A stretch of DNA of 64,000 nucleotides from Myxococcales bacterium (GCA_029880325.1 JAOUOP010000010.1:1-64000); one strand, 5' to 3'; shown: positions 11,267-18,847, numbered from the stretch's first letter. Notes: generated by a model not told the origin, from the sequence alone. A program made the numbers and translations.

Positions 11267-12184
11267 ATGGGCTTTGGACGACGCGCTTTGCTTGCGGCCC
11301 TGCTCGGCGTTGCACTCTCGGCATGCAGCGTCAGCGAAATCGCCGTCGACACCGTCGCCGGCTTCCTGGGTGACGCCGCGCCCCGTGGCTACTTCGACTA
11401 CGAGACCGCCGGCCAGGCCGGGGCCAACACCATCCTTCAGTTCGAGGCCATGTTCACCGTCAGCCCTGAAAATGAGCAGATCCGGCTGACGCTGGCCAAG
11501 GCCTACGAGATCTACGCCTTCGGCTGGGTGATGGACCAATCCGAGCAGGCGCTGGTGAAGTACGACTACGAGCAGGCCGACCGCCACCAGCACCGGGCGC
11601 ACATCATGTACAAGCGCGCCAATAACCTTGTCCTGTCCATCATGCGTGAGCGGGACGCGGGCATCGACGCGGCGCTCGAGGGCGACCCGGGCGAGCTGAT
11701 GGCGTACCTGAAGAAGCACTACCCGGATCCCGAAGACGACGTGGAGCTGATCTTCTGGTGCGCCCTGACCCTCGGATCGACCGTCACCAGCTCTCCGGAC
11801 ATGACCGACCTGATGGAGATCCCGGCGGTGCGCGTGGTCGCCCGCTACGCCAGCATGCTCAATGCGAGCTACGAAAGCGCCGGCGCCATGGCGCTGCTGG
11901 CGGGCATCGACGGCTCCTACCCGGAGGAGGGCGGCGGCGACTGGGCGCGCTCCAAGCGCCTTTTCGAGCGCGCCATCGAGCTGAGCGAGGGCAAGAGCCA
12001 CCTACACCACGTCAATTTCGCCCGCACCTACGCGATCACCGCCCAGGACCGAGAGCTCTTCGTGAAGCTCCTGCACGAGGTCATCGACGCGCCCGACCAG
12101 GGCGACGCCATGCGCTTGAGCAACAAGGTCGCCCGCCGCCGCGCCGAGCGTTATCTCAAGCACATCGACTACTGGTTCGAGTAG
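11267..12184 (+). CDS. TRAP transporter TatT-component-like lipoprotein
   Basis: 305 aa from ATG 11267, with AGGTGA seven bases upstream. The N-terminus is a lipoprotein signal (LLGVALSAC|S). The body is alpha-helical and TPR-like, with family text such as GAANTILQFEAMFTVSPENEQIRLTLAKAY-type repeats and RAHIMYKRANNL. This matches the TatT family (Tp0956-like), trimeric periplasmic proteins that partner with TRAP substrate-binding proteins. No TRAP P, Q or M subunit lies nearby, so the partner must be elsewhere or the role differs. It is 119 bases after yhaN and converges on the DUF99 gene. Confidence 0.8.
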   Translation: MGFGRRALLAALLGVALSACSVSEIAVDTVAGFLGDAAPRGYFDYETAGQAGANTILQFEAMFTVSPENEQIRLTLAKAYEIYAFGWVMDQSEQALVKYDYEQADRHQHRAHIMYKRANNLVLSIMRERDAGIDAALEGDPGELMAYLKKHYPDPEDDVELIFWCALTLGSTVTSSPDMTDLMEIPAVRVVARYASMLNASYESAGAMALLAGIDGSYPEEGGGDWARSKRLFERAIELSEGKSHLHHVNFARTYAITAQDRELFVKLLHEVIDAPDQGDAMRLSNKVARRRAERYLKHIDYWFE

Positions 12185-12252
12185 CCCCGCGCTGCTACCA
12201 GTCGAAGTGCAGTTGCACTTCGATGGCGTCCGCCGGCTGACGTGCGCGGGGC
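12184..12252. terminator. Nested hairpin between convergent genes (likely bidirectional terminator)
   Basis: Inner perfect stem TCGAAGTGCA / TGCACTTCGA (12202-12211 with 12214-12223, two-base loop). Outer arms GCCCCGCGC (12184-12192) and GCGCGGGGC (12244-12252) are also fully complementary. It sits exactly between the stops of the TatT and DUF99 genes. No strong T-tract follows, so the mode of termination is uncertain. Confidence 0.5.
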
Positions 12253-12257
12253 AATCT

Positions 12258-12824
12258 TCAGGCGCGGCCGCGGCTTGTGCCTTCGGTGACGCCCGCGGCG
12301 ATCAGGTGGGCCAGGCGAATCGCCTCCGGCAGCTTGCCGTGCAGGGTGGTGGCGCGCAGCAGGGCGTCGGCTTCGGCGCGCGACAGGCCGATGCGCTGCA
12401 CCAGGATGCCGCGCAAGGGCTCCATGGGACCGGCGGCCTGCACCAGCTTCCACTTGCGCTCGCCGCCGGGCACCCGGGACACGAGGGCCCGGCGCATGGC
12501 GGGCAGGTCCGGCGGCTTGCGCGCCACCACCAGCACCGGCAGTCCCAGGCGCGCGTGTAGGGCGTGTACGTCGACCACGTTGAAGCCGGCCACGGCGATG
12601 CCCTGCAAGAGCAGCGCCTGCAAGTGCCCGACGAACTGGGAATTCTCGACCAGCTCGGCGATGCGGGAGGTGGCGTTTTTGCCGTCGCGCCGCACGCGCC
12701 CCGAAACCACGCCGTCCAGGCGCGTGCGCGAGCAAATGGTGCCCACCAGCATCACATCACCGCGGTGGCTGCGGGCGAAGGGCGCGTCGTCGAAGCCGAT
12801 CACGTTGGAGCGCGGGCGGACCAC
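12258..12824 (-). CDS. DUF99 family protein (endonuclease V-like fold)
   Basis: 188 aa from GTG 12824. Motifs: NVIGFDDAPF at the N-terminus, then LDGVVSGRVRRDGKNAT, GIAVAGFNVVDVHAL, GLPVLVVARKPPD, and the tell-tale ending LPEAIRLAHLIAAGVTEGTSRGRA. All are hallmarks of DUF99 (UPF0215), a family commoner in archaea and proposed to be related to endonuclease V, with conserved acidic residues (FDD, DG). A longer frame to 12875 would overlap the divergent FAH gene start, so GTG 12824 is preferred. Confidence 0.85.
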   Translation of the reverse strand: MVRPRSNVIGFDDAPFARSHRGDVMLVGTICSRTRLDGVVSGRVRRDGKNATSRIAELVENSQFVGHLQALLLQGIAVAGFNVVDVHALHARLGLPVLVVARKPPDLPAMRRALVSRVPGGERKWKLVQAAGPMEPLRGILVQRIGLSRAEADALLRATTLHGKLPEAIRLAHLIAAGVTEGTSRGRA

Positions 12825-12868
12825 GCCCGCAGCATAGCTCGCCGTGGCCGCCGTGGTACCCTGCACCG

Positions 12869-13714
12869 ATGCCAACCCGTCTCGTCAACCTCGAAGGACG
12901 CGCCCAGCTGTTGATCGACGGTCGCTGTGTGGACGTGCAAAAGCGCTCGGCAGGAGCCCACGGCACCGACCCCATGGATGCGCTGCAAAACTGGGCCGCC
13001 TTTTGCGACTGGGCCCAGCAGCAGCGGTCGACGCCGGAGGATCCCGTCGTCGCGCCCGAGCGTCTGGGACCACCCGTGCCTGCGCCGCGGCAGATCTTCG
13101 GCGTGGGGCTGAACTACCGGGACCACGCCGAAGAAGCCGGCATCGCGATCCCGGCCGAGCCCATGATCTTCACCAAGTTCCCCAGCTGCATCGCCGGCCC
13201 CCACACCGACATCCCGCTGACCGGCAATCGCGTGGACTGGGAGGTGGAGCTGGTGGTGGTCATCGGCCGGGGCGGTCGCGGCATTGTCGAAGAGCGAGCG
13301 CTCGAGCACGTGGCGGGATTCACCGTGGGTCAGGACATCTCCGACCGACGGCGACAGTTTGGCGACAATCCGCCGCAATTCTCCCTGGGCAAGTCTTCGG
13401 CGGCCTTCGGACCCATCGGTCCCGCCGTGACCACGCTCGACGCGCTCGAGGATCCGAACGACCTGCGCCTGACCTGTGCCATCAACGGGGAGTCGATGCA
13501 GGACGGTCGCACCTCGGACATGATCTTTGGCGTCTCGCAGCTGGTGGCCTATCTGTCGCGTTACTGCGAGCTGTGGCCTGGCGATTTGATCTTCACCGGC
13601 ACGCCCAGCGGCGTCGGCTCGGTGCGCGATCGGCGGCGCTACCTCGCGGCCGGCGACCGTATCGAGAGCGAGATCGAAGGGCTGGGGCGGCTGGACAACC
13701 GCTGCGTGGAGTAG
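12869..13714 (+). CDS. Fumarylacetoacetate hydrolase (FAH) family protein
   Basis: 281 aa. The C-terminal catalytic core is clear: GVGLNYRDHAEE, then the metal ligands in DWEVELVVVIGRG, GFTVGQDISDRR, NGESMQDGRTSDMIF, and GDLIFTGTPSGVGSVRDRRRYLAAGD. Family members cleave C-C bonds or hydrate/isomerise/decarboxylate small keto acids with a divalent metal; the exact substrate cannot be told. The N-terminal about 70 residues are a variable cap. Directly after its stop lies the tail of a decayed amidase gene, suggesting it was once part of a catabolic cluster. Confidence 0.88.
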   Translation: MPTRLVNLEGRAQLLIDGRCVDVQKRSAGAHGTDPMDALQNWAAFCDWAQQQRSTPEDPVVAPERLGPPVPAPRQIFGVGLNYRDHAEEAGIAIPAEPMIFTKFPSCIAGPHTDIPLTGNRVDWEVELVVVIGRGGRGIVEERALEHVAGFTVGQDISDRRRQFGDNPPQFSLGKSSAAFGPIGPAVTTLDALEDPNDLRLTCAINGESMQDGRTSDMIFGVSQLVAYLSRYCELWPGDLIFTGTPSGVGSVRDRRRYLAAGDRIESEIEGLGRLDNRCVE

Positions 13715-13721
13715 CTGCGCG

Positions 13722-13886
13722 GTCTCGGTCCCCTGCGGCTTCAACAGCGCGGGGCTACCGATGGGGCTGATGGTGTACGCCAAGCCCTTCGACGAAGCCA
13801 AGGCCCTGCGCGTCGCGCGCGCCTTTGAGCGGGCGACGCCGCACCACTTGCGCCGGCCGGAAGCGTTCGAGCTTGGCGGCGCATAG
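13722..13886 (+). pseudogene. C-terminal remnant of an amidase (GatA/AmiE-signature family)
   Basis: Open for 54 codons to TAG at 13884-13886 but without a start. The reading VSVPCGFNSAGLPMGLMVYA, then KPFDEAKALRVARAFERATPHHLRRPEAF is a textbook amidase-signature-enzyme C-terminus (PCG-x-GLP-x-G-x2, then DEA-x-L-x-VA-x-A-E). The catalytic Ser-cisSer-Lys part is missing. The remnant begins within ten bases of the FAH stop, so the rest of the gene was lost by deletion. Confidence 0.85.
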
Positions 13887-14116
13887 GGGCCAAGGACCCA
13901 CAGCACTGCAGCAACCACCAGCCCTTGGTCAGGGTCTCGCAGGGAATGCCCACGAACCTCTCCCACACCGCGAGCAACTCGACTGGGGCCGTCACACGGC
14001 GAGGCTATCAGTTTCGGGAAGGGTTCGAAGCGCTCCGCATCGCCCGTGGTGATACCGGTACGGCTGCCCCTTCATGATCGATCAGGACTACGACCATCGG
14101 CTCAGCGCCAACTCGG
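13887..14116. other. Intergenic DNA in the decayed zone
   Basis: No gene I can support. A minus-strand frame from GTG 13995 gives an unrecognised stretch (ELLAVWERFVGIPCETL) that then runs antisense into the amidase remnant. It may be another gene fragment but could be chance. Confidence 0.35.
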
Positions 14117-14719
14117 CTACCTGCGGCGACCGGAGGTGGCGTAGATCTTCAGGTCGGCGCGTAGCTGCAGGCTCTCACCGCGGTTTTTGGCTGCACTGAT
14201 GGCGTCGCGCAGGCGCTGCAAACCGGCTTCGAACTCCTCCGGTGACAGCAACGTGAGCTGGGAGGTCGACTCACGCGTGAGCGCACCGCTGTTCAGATAG
14301 GCCTGGGCCATGGCGGTCTGGTCGATGCGGTGGCCGACCCGCGAAGCGCAGTCGTCGAAGCCGGCCGCGCCCATCCATGCGCAGATCGTCGCGGGAGCCG
14401 GGTAGCGCGCGCGGTCCAGCTCCAGCGTGCGCTCGAAGTACTCGTAGACGTACCAGTCTTCGCGTCGCTGGCCGGGTCCGAGTCCGAGTCCGAAGATCAT
14501 CAACTCGCCACCGGGCCGTAGGACCCGGTAGGCCTCCGTCACGAAAGCTGCGCCGTCGTCGAAGTGGTGTAGCGCGTTGACGACGAACACCCGCTCGAAG
14601 CTGCGCGCGACGTCGGTCAGCTCCTTGATCAGGGCGTGCGAAAGGCCGTTGACGCCGTCTCCGCGGTCGAAGCGGACCAGGGTGACGCGCTCGCGGCGTT
14701 CGATGGTGATGTCGCTCAT
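14117..14719 (-). CDS. Chimeric ORF: enoyl-CoA hydratase N-terminus fused to a methyltransferase C-terminal half
   Basis: 200 aa from ATG 14719. Residues 1 to about 41 (MSDITIERRERVTLVRFDRG to ELTDVARSF) are the opening beta-strands and helix of a crotonase (enoyl-CoA hydratase). From about residue 42 the sequence switches to the second half of a class I SAM methyltransferase: RVFVVNALHHFDDG (motif II region), EAYRVLRPGGELMIFG (motif III), then a long C-terminal domain ending in RADLKIYATSGRRR. The methyltransferase lacks its GxGxG SAM-binding loop and the hydratase lacks its active site, so neither activity is expected. The open frame spans the join near 14597. Likely a deletion fusion; functionally a pseudogene. 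Confidence 0.75.
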   Translation of the reverse strand: MSDITIERRERVTLVRFDRGDGVNGLSHALIKELTDVARSFERVFVVNALHHFDDGAAFVTEAYRVLRPGGELMIFGLGLGPGQRREDWYVYEYFERTLELDRARYPAPATICAWMGAAGFDDCASRVGHRIDQTAMAQAYLNSGALTRESTSQLTLLSPEEFEAGLQRLRDAISAAKNRGESLQLRADLKIYATSGRRR

Positions 14720-14756
14720 GGGGCTCGGGTCCGGTGGTGGCGCTCTTGGCCGGTTG

Positions 14757-15596
14757 CTAATCTTGGTCGAGCGTCGCGAGCACCTTGCGCACAGCTTCGT
14801 CGATGCGGTTTTGGCAGCTGGCCGAGGGCCCGTCGCAGGGCATGGTTGTGCAGACGTTGAGGGCGGCCTTGAGGCCGTCGCATTCGGCGGCGCAGTGGGC
14901 GCAGCCTGCGACGTGGGACTGCATGGTGGTGCACAGGTCGTCGGAGAGCTCGCCCTCCAGGTAGCGCGAGAACGTTTCGCGAATGTCGGGGCAGGCGCTG
15001 GGCGTTGGGGTGGCGTTGGGGGCGAGCAGGGCCCGTAGCTCTGCGCGCGCACGGTGCAGGCGGCTCTTGACCGCCGCCACGCTGATGTCGACCACTTCGG
15101 CGACTTCCTTGGCGCTCAGGCCTTCCACGTCGCGCAGGAGCAGCACCTCGCGCTTTTCCGGTTCCAGGCGGCTGATGGCGTCCTGCACCTGGCGCCAGAG
15201 TTCGCGTGACTCGACTTCGCTGTGGGGGTCAGGGCGGCCCGAGTGCAGGCCGCTGTCGCCTTCGTCGAGTTCTTCGAAAGGCTCTTCGTGGCTAGGGGCG
15301 AACTTGCTCTTGCGCCTGCGTTTGATGCAGAAGCTGCGGGTGACCGTGTAAAGCCAGGTGGACAGCGATGAGGCGCCGCGGAAGTCGCGGAAGCTGCGCG
15401 CCAGGGTCAACATGGTGTCCTGCAGGACTTCTTCGGCGTCTTCGGGGTCGCGGCACATCTTCATGCCGAAGCGATAGAGCTGGGGCCGCACCGTGCGCAA
15501 AAGGTCTTCGAGCGCATCGTCGTCGCCGCTGCGGGCCCGCTCCAGCAGCGAGGCCGCGGTCGAGGTGTCGATGGTTTTGCCTTCGTCGGTTTGCAT
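14757..15596 (-). CDS. ECF sigma factor with fused C-terminal zinc-finger anti-sigma-like domain
   Basis: 279 aa from ATG 15596. Region 2: QLYRFGMKMCRDPEDAEEVLQ and STWLYTVTRSFCIKRRR. Region 4: LEPEKREVLLLRDVEGLSAKEVAEVV then AAVKSRLHRARAELR. After a short linker, HVAGCAHCAAEC gives the H-x3-C-x2-C zinc motif of the zf-HC2 anti-sigma family, normally a separate protein. Here the sigma factor probably carries its own redox- or zinc-responsive switch. The frame extends upstream into the 31-bp inverted repeat, but ATG 15596 just outside it is the sensible start. Targets are unknown. Confidence 0.85.
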   Translation of the reverse strand: MQTDEGKTIDTSTAASLLERARSGDDDALEDLLRTVRPQLYRFGMKMCRDPEDAEEVLQDTMLTLARSFRDFRGASSLSTWLYTVTRSFCIKRRRKSKFAPSHEEPFEELDEGDSGLHSGRPDPHSEVESRELWRQVQDAISRLEPEKREVLLLRDVEGLSAKEVAEVVDISVAAVKSRLHRARAELRALLAPNATPTPSACPDIRETFSRYLEGELSDDLCTTMQSHVAGCAHCAAECDGLKAALNVCTTMPCDGPSASCQNRIDEAVRKVLATLDQD

Positions 15597-15614
15597 GGGT
15601 GCTGGTCTTCTAGT

Positions 15615-15688
15615 CATCTGTGTCTGCGGTTCTGGACAAAACTCGCCGATTGCTCGCCGAGTTTTGTCCAGAACCGCAGACACAGATG
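15615..15688. repeat. Perfect 31-bp inverted repeat (long hairpin)
   Basis: Arms 15615-15645 and 15658-15688 are exact reverse complements (left arm contains GGTTCTGGACAAAACTCG), separated by 12 bases that can add a further short stem. It lies 19 bases upstream of the sigma factor start and about 170 bases downstream of the flagellar-rod-like gene, both on the minus strand. No T-tract follows on either strand, so it is not a standard terminator. Confidence 0.9.
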
Positions 15689-15857
15689 CCTAGGGTAGCT
15701 CGACTGCGCCGGCGGTGCAGCCGTCGCTCGGTCGCCGATTGTCGCGCTGGTCGAAGGGGGGACAGCTCTGTCCGAGACCCCGAGCGGGGCTGCCCGTGGC
15801 CCGTCGCCCGTGGCCCGCTGTCCGTCGCGATCCTCGGTTGCCGAATCGGTGCCTTGC

Positions 15858-16205
15858 TCAGGCCTTGATGCCCAGCAGTGCCTGTTGCATTTCGTCCTCG
15901 CTGCGGACCACGGCGAGGTTGGCCTTGAAGGCGTGCAGGGCGCTGATGCGTTCGACGGTCTCGGTCGAGAGGTCGGTGTTGGAGCCGATGATCTCGCGCC
16001 CGGCGGCGTAGCCCACGGGCGCGCGATGCACCGTCGGGGTCGCTTGCGAGCGCACGCCGGGCGGTGGTGTGGCCTCGGTGGCAACCTCGCGTTGGGCCTG
16101 GAAGCCTTCGGTGTGAACGTTGGCGACGTTGTGGGCCGAGCGAGCCTGGCGCGCGCTGGCGACCTGGAGGCCCGAAAGAGCGATGGAGCTGGCCTTGCCG
16201 ATCAC
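15858..16205 (-). CDS. Flagellar rod-like protein (FlgB/FlgC family), isolated
   Basis: 115 aa from ATG 16205. The N-terminus (SSIALSGLQVASARQARSAHNVANVHTEGFQAQR) matches the flagellar rod/hook N-terminal motif (ANNIANANTPGF type), and the C-terminus (SNTDLSTETVERISALHAFKANLAVVRSEDEMQQALLGIKA) matches the paired C-terminal coiled-coil motif. It is close in size to FlgC but with a very short middle. No other flagellar gene is in the window, so it may be a leftover, a secretion-rod protein in another system, or part of a scattered flagellar set. Confidence 0.75.
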   Translation of the reverse strand: MIGKASSIALSGLQVASARQARSAHNVANVHTEGFQAQREVATEATPPPGVRSQATPTVHRAPVGYAAGREIIGSNTDLSTETVERISALHAFKANLAVVRSEDEMQQALLGIKA

Positions 16206-16291
16206 GACGCTCCTTCAATCGGCCGATCGGCATGAAGCTCGAGCGAAAAAGCGTCTGCTGACAACATTTTCCGGTTACAGGTCGCAGCATT

Positions 16292-16307
16292 GGCTACCAT
16301 GGTAGCC
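16292..16307. promoter_or_regulatory. 16-bp palindrome spanning candidate peroxiredoxin start codons
   Basis: GGCTACCATGGTAGCC is a perfect palindrome immediately before ATG 16308 and containing ATG 16299. A split version, GCTACCA-7 bases-TGGTAGC, lies at 33276-33296 upstream of the AttH/prenyltransferase gene. Could be an operator or a start-codon hairpin; could be chance. Confidence 0.3.
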
Positions 16308-16829
16308 ATGCGAGTCGCTTCGATCGTGCTGGCCATTTCGGCGTTGGGCTGCGGGGCGGTGCAGCGGCCCGACGGTGGTGAAGGGCTTTTGCCCAAGGGC
16401 AGTGAAGTGCCGGAGCTGAGCGCGGCCGACCAGCAGGGTCGGCCCGTGGCGCTTCGTGGCCTTCAGGGGCAGCCGGTGGTGGTCTACTTCTACCCCAAGG
16501 ACGGAACCCCCGGCTGCACGGAGGAGGCATGCGCTTTTCGCGACGCCTGGACGCGCTACGAGCGCGCCGGGGTGCGCGTGATCGGGGTTTCGGCCGACGA
16601 CGCGGCCGCCCATCGCGAGTTTAGCCAGGAGCATGGGCTGCCCTTTTCGCTGATCGCCGATCCGGAGCACGTCTGGTCGCGGGCGTTCGGCGTCGGGACC
16701 TTCTTGGGCATGACCTCGCGGGTGAGTTTCCTGATCGGTCGCGATGGACGGGTGGCCAAGGTTTACGCTGACGTGGATCCCGGTGTCCATGCCGATGAGA
16801 TCCTGAAGGACGTGGCCCAGCTCAAGTGA
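16308..16829 (+). CDS. Peroxiredoxin, BCP/AhpC-TSA family, predicted lipoprotein
   Basis: 173 aa from ATG 16308; TTG 16290 and ATG 16299 are in-frame alternatives. The signal ISALGC|G suggests lipid attachment at the envelope, unusual because Bcp proteins are normally cytoplasmic. The catalytic motif is YPKDGTPGCTEEACAFRD, with the peroxidatic Cys in the TPGCT loop. The second Cys is in EEAC, five residues later, as in atypical 2-Cys BCP enzymes. VIGVSADD, RVSFLIGRDGRV and a C-terminal helix complete the thioredoxin fold. Reduces hydroperoxides using thioredoxin-type donors. Confidence 0.88.
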   Translation: MRVASIVLAISALGCGAVQRPDGGEGLLPKGSEVPELSAADQQGRPVALRGLQGQPVVVYFYPKDGTPGCTEEACAFRDAWTRYERAGVRVIGVSADDAAAHREFSQEHGLPFSLIADPEHVWSRAFGVGTFLGMTSRVSFLIGRDGRVAKVYADVDPGVHADEILKDVAQLK

Positions 16830-16851
16830 TGACGCGGTCTCGCGTGATGAG

Positions 16852-17436
16852 GTGGCGATGGGACGTGCAAGTGAGCCCAGGGGGGTGGACCGGGTGCGGC
16901 TGAGCCAGGTCGCTCCCGATGACGAGGCGGAGTTTCTCGCGGCCGTGCGCCGGAGTCGGCGTTTGCACCGGCCCTGGGTCCATCCGCCCGCCACCTCGAA
17001 GGCGTTTCGAGGCTATCTGGAACGCACGGCCGATGATCGCTTCGTGGCCTTGGTCGCGCGGGTGCAGGGCGGACAGCTGGCGGCGGTGGTCAACGTGAGC
17101 GAGATGGTGCGCGGCGGTTTTTGTAGTGCCTATCTGGGCTACTACGCCTTCGAGCCCTTTGCGGGGCGGGGCATGATGACGCGGGCTCTGGCGCAGGCGA
17201 TCTCCATGGCCTTTGGGCACTACGGCCTGCACCGCCTGGAGGCCAATATTCAGCCCGGCAATGCCGCTTCCAGGGCGCTGGTGCAAAAGCTGGGCTTCGA
17301 GCTCGAGGGCTTTTCGCAGCGCTACCTGAAGGTGGGCGGACGCTGGCGTGATCACGAACGCTGGGCGCTGCGCAAGGAAATCTGGCGTCCCAAGACGCTT
17401 CTGGGTCAGATACTACACAGCGGACGCCAGCCGTAG
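16852..17436 (+). CDS. GNAT N-acetyltransferase (RimJ/RimL-like)
   Basis: 194 aa; GTG 16852 or ATG 16858 as start. LGYYAFEPFAGRGMMTRAL contains the acetyl-CoA pyrophosphate loop (G-R-G-x-M), followed by HRLEANIQPGNAASRALVQKLGFELEG, the classic C-terminal GNAT motif of RimJ/RimL enzymes that acetylate N-terminal residues of ribosomal or other proteins. EGFSQRYLKVGGRWRDHERWAL is also typical. It lies 22 bases after the peroxiredoxin stop, so co-transcription is likely. Confidence 0.88.
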   Translation: MAMGRASEPRGVDRVRLSQVAPDDEAEFLAAVRRSRRLHRPWVHPPATSKAFRGYLERTADDRFVALVARVQGGQLAAVVNVSEMVRGGFCSAYLGYYAFEPFAGRGMMTRALAQAISMAFGHYGLHRLEANIQPGNAASRALVQKLGFELEGFSQRYLKVGGRWRDHERWALRKEIWRPKTLLGQILHSGRQP

Positions 17437-17448
17437 TATCTCTCGGTC

Positions 17449-17793
17449 ATGGATGCCGACGAATCCCTCTGTGCGCTGGCGGACCGCGAGTGCGTGCCCT
17501 GCCGCGGCGGTGTGCCGCCCTTGACCGAAGAAGAGCGGGCCCCGCTGCTCAAGCAGCTTTCGGAATGGCGCGTGGTCGATGGACACCACCTGGAAAAGAG
17601 CTACGCATTCCCGGACTTCGCGAGCGCGCTGGCCTTCGTCAACCGCGTCGGCGACGTGGCCGAAAAAAGCGGCCACCATCCGGACTTGCACCTGGCCTGG
17701 GGCCGCGTGCGCATCGAGATCTGGACGCACAAGATCAATGGTTTGACCGAGAGTGATTTCATTCTCGCGGCCAAGTGCGACGCCGTGCTCTGA
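17449..17793 (+). CDS. phhB: 4a-hydroxytetrahydrobiopterin dehydratase (PCD/DCoH-like)
   Basis: 114 aa. LKQLSEWRVVDGHHLEKSYAF, FVNRVGDVAEKSGHHPDLHLAWGRVRIEIWTHKINGLTESDF include the conserved HHPD catalytic pair and the W-T/H-x-G-L-T ending of pterin-4a-carbinolamine dehydratases. The enzyme recycles the cofactor of aromatic amino acid hydroxylases. No hydroxylase gene is nearby. It lies 12 bases after the acetyltransferase stop. Its 3' end overlaps the convergent phospholipase-like gene by 35 bases. Confidence 0.92.
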   Translation: MDADESLCALADRECVPCRGGVPPLTEEERAPLLKQLSEWRVVDGHHLEKSYAFPDFASALAFVNRVGDVAEKSGHHPDLHLAWGRVRIEIWTHKINGLTESDFILAAKCDAVL

Positions 17794-18847
17794 ATTTTGG
17801 CGCCCGCGCCATGGCCGCGGCGAGAAGGAGCCATCCCCACAGCCCGTTAGGGGGCCTTCTTCGCCCGGCGAGCGTCAGCTGGCAGCTCACCGGGTTGGCG
17901 GCGGTGTCCTGGGTCGCAAGCTCGACCCAGCGTTCGTTGCCGCAGAAGCCATTGGTCCGGCTGCAGCTTGGCTGAAGCTGAAGCCATCGACCGAAAAACG
18001 ACGAGATTTCCTCCGAGGCTTGACCCCGCCGCAGCGCTGCCGAGAGGCTCAGTAGATCGACCGTGGCGGCCATGGCAGCTCGCTGCAGTTCCTCGCTCTG
18101 GCTGCAGTCGTCCAGCGAACGCGAATGGGGCAGGCCGTCGCGCGTTTCATCGTAGTCACCGAAGGTGGGGTCGACGAGGTTGAGTACCGCCACTACGCGT
18201 CGCAACTCGTACTCGTCTGAGCGAATGCAGTGCGAAAAGCTATCCTGCAGGACGTGCAGCGCGCGGCCCAGCCGGAAGGCCGGACCCCACACCGGAATCG
18301 AGACGCGTCCGTAAAAGTCCAGATAGATGAATACGGACTCGTTCTGCTCCCGCGGCGCGTGCGCGTAGGCGCGAGCGACTGCTTGCAGCTCGGCGCGCAG
18401 TGCCTGCCGCACACCCTCGAGGGCATTGGCATCCCCTTCGGGGCCGTCGTCTACGCTGGCCCGCAGGGCGTGGGCGTGCTGGGTCTCGTCTCTCGGGTCG
18501 AGGCGGTGGGCCCGGGCGTGCTCGAGGTCGGCCACCGAGTAGCCCTCGCCGTCGGGGTCGCGCACGCCGACGATCAGGCTCATCCAGACGAAGCGCCGGG
18601 TATCGTCCAGCGAGCGGCCATCGATGCCGTAGGTGTCCAGTAGATACTCGGCCAGGTCGCGCACCCGTTGTCCCTCCGGCAGCTCGGGTGTTCCAGCGGG
18701 CCAGGCATCGTGCTTCAGCAGCGCGCCCGACACGATCGTCTCGTGGCAGCCCTCGCGGAACGCACTGGCGGTGGAATAGGCCAATGCGGATGCGGGTGAG
18801 AGGGCGACTGCCATCACCAGGAGACCCCCGAACGGGTGCCCGATCAC
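17759..18847 (-). CDS. Secreted zinc-phospholipase-C-like protein with MYXO-CTERM-like tail
   Basis: 362 aa starting at GTG 18847, coupled to the preceding gene by a GTGA overlap. Signal peptide (LLVMAVALSPASALA|Y). FREGCHETIV near the N-terminus and GRALHVLQDSFSHCIRSDEYE in the middle carry the His/Asp zinc-ligand pattern of phospholipase C / P1-nuclease-like proteins. The C-terminus is a hydrophobic segment (NGLWGWLLLAAAMA) followed by RAPKFRARRR, the layout of MYXO-CTERM sorting signals, here after an unpaired Cys (CQLTL). Probably exported and held at the cell surface. Substrate unknown. Confidence 0.7.
   Translation of the reverse strand: MIGHPFGGLLVMAVALSPASALAYSTASAFREGCHETIVSGALLKHDAWPAGTPELPEGQRVRDLAEYLLDTYGIDGRSLDDTRRFVWMSLIVGVRDPDGEGYSVADLEHARAHRLDPRDETQHAHALRASVDDGPEGDANALEGVRQALRAELQAVARAYAHAPREQNESVFIYLDFYGRVSIPVWGPAFRLGRALHVLQDSFSHCIRSDEYELRRVVAVLNLVDPTFGDYDETRDGLPHSRSLDDCSQSEELQRAAMAATVDLLSLSAALRRGQASEEISSFFGRWLQLQPSCSRTNGFCGNERWVELATQDTAANPVSCQLTLAGRRRPPNGLWGWLLLAAAMARAPKFRARRRTWPRE

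Noticed and set aside
14757..15683. Longer sigma factor start at 15683
   Set aside because: It would begin inside the 31-bp inverted repeat and add no recognisable domain; ATG 15596 is better placed.
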